From positions 1 through 41,812 of the forward strand of contig JALSLV010000094.1 in assembly GCA_026988115.1 (NCBI GenBank): a stretch of DNA of 41,812 nucleotides. Direction: 5' to 3'. The first letter of the stretch is position 1, and each line of letters begins with the position of its first letter. This document shows positions 7,136 to 15,502 of the stretch, in pieces. The stretch comes from Lysobacterales bacterium. Its GTDB lineage: Bacteria > Pseudomonadota > Gammaproteobacteria > Xanthomonadales > Marinicellaceae. Below the pieces are notes generated by a model that saw only the letters and a program-made list of their open reading frames with translations, had not been told where the DNA came from and did no database searches. Made by a program: the position numbers and the translations under genes.

Positions 7136-8040
7136 GCGTTTTCCTCCTTTTTTAACAACTCGTGGTAAATGGTTTCTAAACTGGCATCCAATAAACGTAA
7201 ATCCGTTACACTAGGATTGGCACTGATATAAGCCAGTGCGGGCAATTTGTTACTGTAATCAACCGTTATATGGGCAATATTTTCATCGTATTCGACTTCA
7301 CCAAACTTCTTTAAACCTGTGTAAAAGGCAACAGATGCATCGGTGGTTTGGATTTCTATCATCACGGGTAACTTAAGCGAATCACGATACTGAGCAATAC
7401 TGCAATCCATCAAAACTCCGCCTTCATTGAGTAAAATAATATGGTCAATATACGATTCAATATCATTTAAGGCATGGGACGAAAACATCACGGTATTGCC
7501 AGCCTTAGCATGGGCTTGCAAGGAACGGTATAGAATTTGGCGACTATCGGGATCAAGTCCTGAAGCCGGCTCATCCAATATTAATACTTTGGGGTCACCC
7601 AACATGGCTTGAGCTAAACCAAGGCGTTGTTTCATGCCTTTGGAATACGCACCAATTTTTTTGTTTTGGGCAAAGGCAATATTGGTGAGTTCCATTTTGT
7701 CTTGTATGTCTTGAGCACTTGCTCCCTTGAGCTTGGCGACGTATTGCATGAGTTGCAAGCCTGTGTTGTTGGGTTGGAAGTTGATGCTTTCTGGCACAAA
7801 GCCAATTTGTTTTTTAATTTGTTTTTCATGCTTGCCAATGGGATTAAACTGGCATAATTCTACACTGCCTGAATTGGGCTTTATCATGCCTAATAGCAGT
7901 TTAATTAAGGTGGTTTTACCTGCGCCATTGTGACCAATCAAAGCACAACACATGCCTGGTTCTACCGAAAAACTGACATCATGCAGTATGGTTGATTGTC
8001 CATAACTAAATTTTATATTTTTGTAACTTATGTTTGTCAT
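7132..8040 (-). CDS. nosF: NosF, ABC transporter ATP-binding protein
   Basis: ATPase that powers NosDFY. Walker A is GHNGAGKTTL at about 36-45, the signature is SKGMKQRLGLAQ at about 139, and Walker B is VLILDEPASGLDP, followed by the H-loop SSHALND. The last 90 residues are a regulatory extension typical of NosF. Length 302 is normal. The start overlaps nosD by 4 bp and its stop overlaps nosY by 4 bp. Confidence 0.95.
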   Translation of the reverse strand: MTNISYKNIKFSYGQSTILHDVSFSVEPGMCCALIGHNGAGKTTLIKLLLGMIKPNSGSVELCQFNPIGKHEKQIKKQIGFVPESINFQPNNTGLQLMQYVAKLKGASAQDIQDKMELTNIAFAQNKKIGAYSKGMKQRLGLAQAMLGDPKVLILDEPASGLDPDSRQILYRSLQAHAKAGNTVMFSSHALNDIESYIDHIILLNEGGVLMDCSIAQYRDSLKLPVMIEIQTTDASVAFYTGLKKFGEVEYDENIAHITVDYSNKLPALAYISANPSVTDLRLLDASLETIYHELLKKEENA

Positions 8041-9335
8041 TTTCTAAAATCTTCGGGTTGTTTTGATAACACACTGGCGTAATCAATAAGGAATATTGGT
8101 TTAAGTAAAGGGTAAGAATCTTGAGCACCGCCAGGCAGTAGTGCGGGGAAATAGGATTGTGACCATTTTAATATTTGTATCGCTGGCGAATTGAGTAAAA
8201 CTTTGGTGTTGCTGTTACGCCATAAAATTTGATCGGTTATTGAATTGGGTCGATAAACCGCATCGGCAATGCCATCGGCATTTAAATCAAAGGCAGCATG
8301 ATCGCTCCAATAATTGCCTTTTTTATCGGTTGACCACTCTAAATACTTGGTGCCAACGTATTTGACTTGGGTGTGATTTTGGATAAAACTATTGCCACTA
8401 AAATGATTGTCTTGCGAACCAGCGGTGTAATGCACGCCAATGTCGCATTGTTCAAAGTGGTTATTTTTCATGGTGTTGTAGTTGGAGTTATACAACATTA
8501 AACCTTTCTTGCAGGGCCCCAATACAATATTGTTGGTTAAGGTTGATTTATTCATGAAGTTACTGAATATACCACGTTCAATATCATTAACCGAAGTGTT
8601 GTTTTCAACCGTTAAGCCATCGGAAAACATCAAGGCGTAGCCAATTTTGTTTTTAACTGAATAATTGTGACTGATTGTGCTATTTCGCGTGTACATGTAA
8701 TGAATACTGTAACGCAGGTTATCAAAATAGTTGTAGGTGAATTCGTTATTGCGACTGGTGGTAGTAAAAATACCGTCTCGCCCATAGCTAATGTGGTTGT
8801 GGGTTACAATTGAGCCAGGTGAATTCCACACTTGCACACCGTTTCCTCGGTCATTGATGCGGTGAAATTTTTGCCCAATAATGCGATTGCCTTCGACCAA
8901 AGAGTCAATGCTTCCCCACAAATAAACACCGATGAGGTTGTCTTCTATGTGGTTGTTTTTTACCACCACATTTTTAGTGTTTTTATTGATAAATATACCA
9001 CTGTTTTGCACAGATAAATCCAAGCCAGAATGGTAAATAGAGATATTGTTTATCGTTACATTATCAGCCATTATTTTTATGGTGTTGTCGTCTCGGTTAC
9101 CAATGATTTTGGCATTGTGAGTGCCTGTTAATGTGATGGCTTTTTCGATAATAAGGTTGCCATTGTATTCACCATCTTGTAATCGAATAATGTCGCCATT
9201 TTCTGAATGTTCGATAATGTTTTGTAGGTTATCATCAGGACGGACATCAATTTGTTTGGCACAGGCAAACGAGTCTATTAAAAAAATAATTAATAGAGTC
9301 GTTGAAATTAGTTTTTTTAAATAACGCTTTTTCAT
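8037..9335 (-). CDS. nosD: NosD, periplasmic right-handed beta-helix copper-maturation protein
   Basis: Periplasmic partner of NosFY that works with NosL in building the CuZ centre. After a signal peptide (about 1-26, ending DSFACA) come repeated parallel beta-helix rungs with the CASH/NosD pattern, for example NNISIYHSG, NNHIEDNLIGVYLWGS, GNRIIGQ and NNHFEQCDIGVHY. YWSD and RPNSI near the end are also family features. Length is 432 with the ATG chosen here. An extension to a TTG at 9362 would run through the hairpin between nosZ and nosD and was not used. It starts 63 bp after nosZ. Confidence 0.95.
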   Translation of the reverse strand: MKKRYLKKLISTTLLIIFLIDSFACAKQIDVRPDDNLQNIIEHSENGDIIRLQDGEYNGNLIIEKAITLTGTHNAKIIGNRDDNTIKIMADNVTINNISIYHSGLDLSVQNSGIFINKNTKNVVVKNNHIEDNLIGVYLWGSIDSLVEGNRIIGQKFHRINDRGNGVQVWNSPGSIVTHNHISYGRDGIFTTTSRNNEFTYNYFDNLRYSIHYMYTRNSTISHNYSVKNKIGYALMFSDGLTVENNTSVNDIERGIFSNFMNKSTLTNNIVLGPCKKGLMLYNSNYNTMKNNHFEQCDIGVHYTAGSQDNHFSGNSFIQNHTQVKYVGTKYLEWSTDKKGNYWSDHAAFDLNADGIADAVYRPNSITDQILWRNSNTKVLLNSPAIQILKWSQSYFPALLPGGAQDSYPLLKPIFLIDYASVLSKQPEDFRK

Positions 9336-9347
9336 GGGTGTGGTTAA

Positions 9348-9374
9348 TAAGAGGCATCGCAAAGACGCCTCTTA
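9348..9374. promoter_or_regulatory. Intercistronic hairpin between nosZ and nosD
   Basis: TAAGAGGC pairs with GCCTCTTA, with two further pairs inside and a 5-nt loop. On the operon strand it is not followed by a T-run, so it is more likely an mRNA-processing or stability element that lowers nosDFYL relative to nosZ. On the plus strand it is followed by TTTTTT, but no gene ends there in that direction. Confidence 0.6.
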
Positions 9375-9398
9375 TTTTTTCCTTTAGCTTGTCTTAAC

Positions 9399-11333
9399 TT
9401 AAGCCAGAGATTTTGGTTTAACCAACATTCTTCCACGCATTTCCATGTGTAAAGCATGACAGAACCATTGGCAATAAAACCAATGCACGCCTGGGCGGTC
9501 TGCTGTAAAAGTAACAGAAGAAGTCGCTTGTGGACCAATTTCCATCGCAATGCCATAGTTGGCAACAGAAAAACCATGGGTTAAATCATCAATGGTGTCT
9601 CGGTTACTAATATAAACAGTGACCTCATCGCCTTGATTAACTGTGAATTTCTCCATGCCAAAGTTTGGAGCTACTGACGTCATGTAAACACGCACTTTTT
9701 TGCCATCACGAATGATTTTGTTATCGTTTTCGATATCGACACCGTCTTTTTTTGCTTGGGCAATGGCTTCTGCAAACATTGGGTTGTCGCGTTTATAAAT
9801 ATTATCAGGATTAACCAAATCAGTTTTAACGATAATACAGTCATGGGGTTCTGCAAATGTAGGTCCATCGTGTACAATTTTCATTGTATCGCCAGAAATA
9901 TCAATTAACTGATCATTTTCTGGCTTCAAAGGCCCAACATTAAGGAACCTGTCTTTGGAGAACTTGTTCAAAGACACCAACCATTTTCCATCGGCTTCTT
10001 TGGTTTCACCCATAGAGGTATGGTTATGACCTGGTTGATAATGCACGTCAATTTTTTGAACGATGTAATCGACTTTCTTGCCCGCATAAGATTCTATCGC
10101 TTTAGCAATATTCCACTTAGCCATCTGAGAATCTAAGAATAAAGTGGTATAAGCATTACCACGACCATCAAAGGCAGTATGTAATGGCCCTAAACCCAAT
10201 TCAGGTTCAGCAACAACAGTATCACGCGGCTTAATTTTATTAGCAAAGGCATCCGGAAGTTTTTTAACATCAATCACGGTGACGGTTGGTGATAATTTAC
10301 CATTAATCATCAAGTGGCGCTTATCTGGTGCCATGTTGCAACCATGAGGCGAATTTGAAACAGGAACATAACGTGTAAAAGGTGATTTAGCCGCCTTGGT
10401 TCCATCAACCACAGGCACACCCTGAATCATTTTGGCCTTGCCTGCTTTAACAGCCTTTTCAATGGCTTTGATATCAAAAATAACCGCATGATCTTGTTCT
10501 GATGAAGTCATTTCTGCTAAATTTGTGCCCTCTTCTGAATTGTAACAGGTTGAGAACGCATACAAACCATCGTAATCACAGTCGCAGTTATCTAAGTTAC
10601 CACTGACAATAACCTGCCAAGCCACCTTCATGGTGTCACCATCTAATGCCGTAAAGACCGAATGGTATTTTGTTGGCTCATCTAAAATAATGCCATCATT
10701 TGGTATGGGCACTCGATGCTCACCATTGGCAAAAACATAACCTGTACGTGGGTATTTTTGCGGACGCAGACCATGAATATCCGCAGCATTTGGGATTTCA
10801 GTCATTTTATCGCACTTCATGTGTTTTAAGTCAATGCGAGCAACGCGTGTATTGAGTTTATCATTCATAAACAAATAACGACCATCATAAGTGCCGTCGG
10901 TAAAAGACATGTGAGGGTGGTGTAAATCACCATTTTGCCATACGCCGCCTTTATCTTTTAAGTATTCTTTTGTGGCTGGCAACATCCCATCCGTCATGAT
11001 TTTTTTAGACTCATTGGTTTGACCCCAACCCGTTGCGCTACAGCGGTTAAATACGGGTATGCGCATCAGTTCACGCATGGATGGAACGCCCATAATGCGC
11101 ACTTCACCTGCTTGTCCTGAACTCCAAAAACCATAATATTCATCTAGCTCGCCAGGTTTTACTTCCGCTGAAGCAAACTCTGATTTACCCGATGCCATAA
11201 CACTTGATGAGGCGGTTAGACCAAATCCTGTCGCACCAGCAACCGTTCCAGCCGCCATACTGCCAAGGATTTTACGACGCGTCATACTGACTTTATCGTC
11301 CCACTCTTTTTGGCTTATATTTTTATCTTTCAT
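9399..11333 (-). CDS. nosZ: NosZ, clade I nitrous-oxide reductase
   Basis: Periplasmic copper enzyme that reduces N2O to N2. The N terminus carries a twin-arginine signal, [13 protein letters not shown] (Arg19-Arg20), which marks clade I and export of the folded protein by Tat. The seven-bladed propeller holds CuZ histidines, for example DLHHPHMS (138-141), [24 protein letters not shown] and AEPHDC. The cupredoxin domain holds the CuA ligands: His in DLTHGFS, then [12 protein letters not shown] with Cys621, Trp623, Cys625, His629 and Met632. All key ligands are present at 644 residues. A GGAG sits 9 nt before the ATG, inside the end of nosR, which stops 3 bp upstream. Confidence 0.98.
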   Translation of the reverse strand: MKDKNISQKEWDDKVSMTRRKILGSMAAGTVAGATGFGLTASSSVMASGKSEFASAEVKPGELDEYYGFWSSGQAGEVRIMGVPSMRELMRIPVFNRCSATGWGQTNESKKIMTDGMLPATKEYLKDKGGVWQNGDLHHPHMSFTDGTYDGRYLFMNDKLNTRVARIDLKHMKCDKMTEIPNAADIHGLRPQKYPRTGYVFANGEHRVPIPNDGIILDEPTKYHSVFTALDGDTMKVAWQVIVSGNLDNCDCDYDGLYAFSTCYNSEEGTNLAEMTSSEQDHAVIFDIKAIEKAVKAGKAKMIQGVPVVDGTKAAKSPFTRYVPVSNSPHGCNMAPDKRHLMINGKLSPTVTVIDVKKLPDAFANKIKPRDTVVAEPELGLGPLHTAFDGRGNAYTTLFLDSQMAKWNIAKAIESYAGKKVDYIVQKIDVHYQPGHNHTSMGETKEADGKWLVSLNKFSKDRFLNVGPLKPENDQLIDISGDTMKIVHDGPTFAEPHDCIIVKTDLVNPDNIYKRDNPMFAEAIAQAKKDGVDIENDNKIIRDGKKVRVYMTSVAPNFGMEKFTVNQGDEVTVYISNRDTIDDLTHGFSVANYGIAMEIGPQATSSVTFTADRPGVHWFYCQWFCHALHMEMRGRMLVKPKSLA

Positions 11334-11336
11334 ACT

Positions 11337-13538
11337 CTAACTCCGAATGTTTAAATTAATATGAGTGTGCGCACTTTGCTTGTTCCGACAAGACTGACTT
11401 TCGCGCGCTTCTCTTCTTTCTCGTTTCTTCCGTTTTTTAACCATAACAGGACAAACTTCTTCATCAACGTACCTGACTTGACAGTGCAAACAATTCACAC
11501 ACTCATTCATGTTGATATTACCTTCAGGATGAATGGCTTGCACCATGCATTCTTTAGCACAGACTTGACAAGGGCTTCCGCAATCGTTGGGATAACGTTT
11601 AATCCAATCAAATAATTTAAGTTTAGCCGGAATGGCAAGACCCGCTCCAAGCGGGCATAAATAGCGACAAAAGAATCGTTCAATGAACAACCCAATCACT
11701 AAAAGGGATAAACCGTAGACCACGAACGGCCAGGTTCTTTGAAATTTTAAAATAATACTGGTTTTAAAAGGCTCAACCTCGGCCAAATGTTCAGCGGTCT
11801 CAATGGAGTACAAAGACACACCAAGAAGACCTAAGAAAATCATATACTTCAGTGCCCAAAGGCGTTCATGCAACCCCCAAGGCAAGGTAATTTGAGGTGT
11901 TTTTAATTTACGGGCAATGTGATTGGTTAATTCTTGCAAAGCACCAAATGGACACAACCAACCACAATAAGCACCGCGTGCCCACAAGATTAATGAGGCA
12001 GCTACCGAACACCATAAAATAAAGACCAAAGGATCTCTTAAGAAGAAACTCCAGTCAAAGTTATTAATTAATGCACCAAAAAAGGTTAAAATATTGACTA
12101 CAGATAATTGTGCATTATTAATGAAACCTAACCAAATCAAGACAAAGGTGAGGAAGGAATAGCGCACAATCTTTGTCCATTTAGCACTCTTGGTGAGTTG
12201 GTTTTGAAAGAAGAAGATTAAAGTTAAAATTGTCAACAAAACACCCAACACTATTATTTGTGTATGTTTTCCTTTCCAAATGCTTTTAACCAACTTCATA
12301 TTGGCTGCATTTCTTTCGCTTTTTGCTTCACCACCTTCTGGCACATATTGAAGTTGCTTAACAACAGGTTTTGGCGCAACAATATCAACAAACTTATCTG
12401 GTACTTGGTAAGGTAAATGTGCATTGAAAAAACGCTTTTCACGCGGACCGACCGCTTGTGAAATTAACAAATTAAAGATAAATTCATCACCAGCCTCAAA
12501 TTTACTTTTGCCATTGGTGGGTTTCGGCAAATAGAACACACCAATTTCAACAAACTCAGGAGAACCCTCTGCATAGAGCTGACGCAAACGTTTGTAATGT
12601 TGATCGCGGAAACGGATAGTATTGTCACCCTGTTCTACTTGGAAGCGATCAAAAACCCCACCACGAACAAAGCCCGAACCTCTAAATGAAAATAAACCAT
12701 TAGCAGCAATAACAAGGGCTTGTTGCCCATCAACAATTCTTTCTTTTAAATTTCTATACTCACCTTTGCCTAATAAGTTTTCACCAATTTCAGGAACAGA
12801 AACCATGCCCATGTACAGATCAATAAAAGTGTCATTGGGGTTTTGTGTTTTGACTCGTTGCGCCGCTGTGGTAAAACCCTTTTCCAAAAACTTTTGACTG
12901 ACTTGCCCCGTGGTTAAATGCAGGTTTTTAACAGAACCTTCTTCAATAAGTTGTTGCCATGTTTTTGGTTCATTTGGCATGTTTTTCTTTAACTTTCGTG
13001 TTTCCTTGCCGGCATGCTCTTCATCACTAATAACAGATAAGGCACGAAATGCCTTAATTACACTGGAAACAATGCTGTCATTCATCACAATAACGGTAAC
13101 AGTTGCTCCTGAAACGATATCAATTTCATTGTCTTCCAAGGTCTTTTCTTTAAAACCTTTAATAACATTGTAACCAATGAGCTTTTCAAATGGCTTCATA
13201 AGTTTTGGTTCAGGAATACCAATCAAAACAATGGGTTCAGAGTGTTTAAGCAGTTGAATCCCACGAATCACACCATCTTTATCCACACCTATTGCCATAT
13301 GGATGGGTTTGCCAGAATATCCGATACTTTCGGTATAATTGGTATTGATGATTAAATAACCAATTTGTTCATCGCCTTTATATGCGTCAAAAAGGCTAGG
13401 AACTTTTTTGTTGGCAACAATTTTATCTGCTTGTGGGTAAGCTTTTTTTAAATTAAGCTTATGTTCTAACTGAAAAGCAGAAACAGAAAAACTCATCAAT
13501 AGGTAAAAACTCAATAAAAAGGATCGCATAAATGGCAT
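11337..13538 (-). CDS. nosR: NosR, flavo-iron-sulfur membrane electron donor/regulator of N2O reduction
   Basis: Membrane protein needed for nosZ expression and for electron supply to NosZ. A signal peptide or first membrane segment (MRSFLLSFYLLMSFSVSA) leads into a periplasmic FMN-binding domain with SGATVTV near 143-149, where ApbE would link FMN to Thr146. Several membrane helices follow, with CGWLCPFGALQE and CRYLCPLGAGLA polyferredoxin-type loops. The cytoplasmic C terminus has two 4Fe-4S motifs (CGSPCQVCAKEC and CVNCLHCQVRYVDEEVC) and ends in a basic tail. Three starts are possible: TTG 13547, ATG 13538 and ATG 13529. The 13538 ATG has AGAG upstream. Length 733 is normal. Confidence 0.96.
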   Translation of the reverse strand: MPFMRSFLLSFYLLMSFSVSAFQLEHKLNLKKAYPQADKIVANKKVPSLFDAYKGDEQIGYLIINTNYTESIGYSGKPIHMAIGVDKDGVIRGIQLLKHSEPIVLIGIPEPKLMKPFEKLIGYNVIKGFKEKTLEDNEIDIVSGATVTVIVMNDSIVSSVIKAFRALSVISDEEHAGKETRKLKKNMPNEPKTWQQLIEEGSVKNLHLTTGQVSQKFLEKGFTTAAQRVKTQNPNDTFIDLYMGMVSVPEIGENLLGKGEYRNLKERIVDGQQALVIAANGLFSFRGSGFVRGGVFDRFQVEQGDNTIRFRDQHYKRLRQLYAEGSPEFVEIGVFYLPKPTNGKSKFEAGDEFIFNLLISQAVGPREKRFFNAHLPYQVPDKFVDIVAPKPVVKQLQYVPEGGEAKSERNAANMKLVKSIWKGKHTQIIVLGVLLTILTLIFFFQNQLTKSAKWTKIVRYSFLTFVLIWLGFINNAQLSVVNILTFFGALINNFDWSFFLRDPLVFILWCSVAASLILWARGAYCGWLCPFGALQELTNHIARKLKTPQITLPWGLHERLWALKYMIFLGLLGVSLYSIETAEHLAEVEPFKTSIILKFQRTWPFVVYGLSLLVIGLFIERFFCRYLCPLGAGLAIPAKLKLFDWIKRYPNDCGSPCQVCAKECMVQAIHPEGNINMNECVNCLHCQVRYVDEEVCPVMVKKRKKRERREARESQSCRNKQSAHTHINLNIRS

Positions 13539-13557
13539 TAACAACAACTCTGAAAAA

Positions 13558-13605
13558 TCAAATCATTATAAAGATTTAAATTTTTTGCCAATTGACCTAC
13601 ATCAA
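13558..13605 (-). promoter_or_regulatory. nosR promoter with FNR/DNR-type box
   Basis: On the minus strand, TTGATGTAGGTCAA (13605-13592) matches the FNR/DNR/NNR consensus TTGAT-N4-(A/G)TCAA. A perfect -10 hexamer TATAAT follows at 13570-13565. Counting from it, the start point is near 13558 and the box is centred about 40.5 bp upstream, the class II activator position. The leader would be about 20 nt. This supports induction of the nos operon under oxygen limitation or by nitrogen oxides. No regulator gene of this family lies in the window. Confidence 0.82.
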
Positions 13606-13612
13606 TACCATA

Positions 13613-13775
13613 CCCAAATCCCGATATAGAATCGCAATAAAGAGTGCAAGCAGTTGATGTGCATAAGGAATTGACAAAAACTGAATCCACCTGATTGGTG
13701 ATTAAGCTTTTTGACGATTTCTTAGGTGCATTAAGGGCTTGTGCTCTCATTGTGATTTCTATATCGGGATTTGGG
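13613..13775. mobile_element. Foldback MITE, family B, between nosR and tsaD
   Basis: A 163-bp near-complete palindrome. The outer 19 bp, CCCAAATCCCGATATAGAA, are a perfect inverted repeat, and the arms continue pairing with few mismatches and short gaps to a central ACC-TGATT-GGT turn. It is flanked by the 5-bp direct repeat CCATA (13608-13612 and 13776-13780), a target duplication. It has no coding capacity and no resemblance to family A. It lies 7 bp beyond the FNR-type box of nosR, so whatever DNA used to be upstream has been displaced toward tsaD. The rest of the gene-free stretch up to tsaD shows no other clear signal. Confidence 0.88.
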
Positions 13776-13859
13776 CCATAGGTTAAATCACTTTAAAAAA
13801 CATAATGCATTTATTTATGATTGATTTACAATAAGCCTACTTTAAACAAAACACCCTCC

Positions 13860-14897
13860 ATGAAGATTTTAGGAATAGAAAGCTCTTGTGATGAAACAGG
13901 CATTGCCATTTACGATACCGATAAGGGACTTATCGCCGACCAACTGTATTCGCAAATAGAATTGCACGCACAATACGGTGGCGTGTTTCCAGAAATTGCT
14001 TCACGTGATCACATTAAAAAAACCGTTCCATTAATACGGCAAGCTTGTGATGAAGCGGGAATTACCTTGCAAGACCTTGATGGCATTGCTTATACGGCAG
14101 GGCCTGGCTTGATTGGGGCTTTATTGGTGGGTTCGAGCGTTGGTTGTTCTTTGGCTTGGGCGTTGGATTTGCCCTCAATTGAAGTGCACCACATGGAAGG
14201 TCATTTATTGGCTCCATTATTGGATGAAAACAATAAACCAGAATTTCCTTTTGTGTGTTTACTGGTCTCTGGCGGTCACAGCCTGTTGGTTGATGTCAAA
14301 GCACTCGGCGATTACACGATTTTGGGTGATACACTCGATGATGCTGCAGGAGAAGCCTTTGATAAAACGGCTAAGTTGTTGGGTTTGGGTTATCCTGGAG
14401 GAAAAATACTGTCCGATTTAGCCACACAAGGCGACAAAACCCGTTTCAAATTTCCGCGTCCAATGATAAATAGACCCGGTTTAGATTTTAGTTTCTCTGG
14501 GTTGAAAACAGCGGTGCGAGTGGCATATATGCAAGAGATTGAAAAAGAGAGCTATATTGAATTTCGTGATAAATACAGGCTAGTCAAAGACATTGCAGCG
14601 AGTTTTCAAGAAGCCATTGTTGATACCTTGGTAAAAAAATGCCAACGAGCCATGAAACAAACCAGCTATAAAACACTTGTTATTGCAGGAGGAGTTAGTG
14701 CTAATACTGAGTTGCGTCACCAATTAAAAATGTTGGATAAAAAAATACGCATCACCACGTATTTTCCAGAACTAAAATACTGCACCGACAACGGTGCGAT
14801 GATTGCCTTTGCAGGAGCCATGCGCTTACTAAAAGAAAAAAAGCACAACAATAAAATTAAAGCATACCCAAGGTGGAGTTTGGAAGGCTTGGATTAA
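13860..14897 (+). CDS. tsaD: TsaD, tRNA N6-threonylcarbamoyladenosine transferase
   Basis: Transfers the threonylcarbamoyl group to A37 of tRNAs that read ANN codons, with TsaB and TsaE. ASKHA-fold motifs: [14 protein letters not shown] at the N terminus, [13 protein letters not shown], the metal-binding [44 protein letters not shown] and [12 protein letters not shown]. At 345 residues it is of standard length. The start is set by the invariant N terminus; thirteen further in-frame residues upstream do not belong to the family. It stands alone here, next to nosR only because of divergent orientation. Confidence 0.97.
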   Translation: MKILGIESSCDETGIAIYDTDKGLIADQLYSQIELHAQYGGVFPEIASRDHIKKTVPLIRQACDEAGITLQDLDGIAYTAGPGLIGALLVGSSVGCSLAWALDLPSIEVHHMEGHLLAPLLDENNKPEFPFVCLLVSGGHSLLVDVKALGDYTILGDTLDDAAGEAFDKTAKLLGLGYPGGKILSDLATQGDKTRFKFPRPMINRPGLDFSFSGLKTAVRVAYMQEIEKESYIEFRDKYRLVKDIAASFQEAIVDTLVKKCQRAMKQTSYKTLVIAGGVSANTELRHQLKMLDKKIRITTYFPELKYCTDNGAMIAFAGAMRLLKEKKHNNKIKAYPRWSLEGLD

Positions 14898-14925
14898 AGC
14901 TTATTCTACGCCGCAGTTAAGATCA

Positions 14926-15189
14926 TTAAATGCCTGTTTTACTCAACATATCCACTATTCCACGCATTAAGTTTGCAGCCATTGGGTGTTCGTTTAAAAA
15001 ACTGTATTCTAGTTGCATAATTCCTTTGTATAAATCCTGTTGTTGTAAGTTTTTATTATCCATTAAATGACCGATTTGCCTATCGAAATCAGTTATTTGT
15101 TGTTTTGACTCTTCATTTAAATCCCCAAGAGATTGACTTAGCTCGTTTCGTAACTGCTCAAGTAACTCATTAATTTTTTTAGTATTCAT
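14926..15189 (-). CDS. DUF4404 family protein
   Basis: An 87-residue, mostly helical protein, MNTKKINELLEQLRNELSQ, with the family ending HPMAANLMRGIVDMLSKTGI. Function unknown; members are small cytosolic proteins found in gammaproteobacteria. The frame is open further upstream to 15357, but that extension is the translation of a MITE and was removed. AGG about 11 nt before the ATG is the likely ribosome-binding site. The MITE lies 28 bp upstream, so the native promoter may have been separated from the gene. It converges on tsaD. Confidence 0.8.
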   Translation of the reverse strand: MNTKKINELLEQLRNELSQSLGDLNEESKQQITDFDRQIGHLMDNKNLQQQDLYKGIMQLEYSFLNEHPMAANLMRGIVDMLSKTGI

Positions 15190-15216
15190 TTCTAATAACC
15201 TGTTTATTTTATTTAA

Positions 15217-15375
15217 GAGACCTTTGCATAACTCTGGGATGATGGAAAAAAGAATGAAAAAAGCACCAATCAAGGCAAAAAATGAGTCAAATAGCCCGCT
15301 ATTTGCGAATTTTTTAACGCAGAGTGGTGTTTTTTGCAACTTTTTAACACGTTCCACGAGTTATGCAAAGGTCTC
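15217..15375. mobile_element. MITE family A, copy 2 (inverted relative to copy 1)
   Basis: A 159-bp element with the same 18-bp ends as copy 1 and about 95% or more identity to it when reverse-complemented. It is flanked by TTTAA at 15212-15216 and 15376-15380, a 5-bp target duplication. The internal hairpin has decayed on one arm (GACTCA in place of GCGAA). It separates the DUF4404 gene from rapA. The remaining noncoding sequence up to rapA shows no distinct signal. Confidence 0.92.
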
Positions 15376-15502
15376 TTTAAATATTATACTCTTATATCAA
15401 CCCTGTGGAACAATATTATTACTCAAATTAACTAAAAACTGGAAAGCAGCCACAATTTAAGTAAGATGACAGGGTTATTAAAAACATCATACGAAATACT
15501 GC

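Noticed and set aside
9348-9380. Rho-independent terminator on the plus strand
   Set aside because: No plus-strand gene ends here; the T-run is incidental to the nosZ-nosD hairpin.
13539-13750. 70-residue frame upstream of nosR on the same strand
   Set aside because: It runs through the foldback MITE and the FNR-type promoter, has no family-like sequence, and its composition follows from the palindrome.
15190-15357. N-terminal extension of the DUF4404 protein
   Set aside because: The extension is translated mobile-element sequence; the family's N terminus begins at the ATG at 15189.
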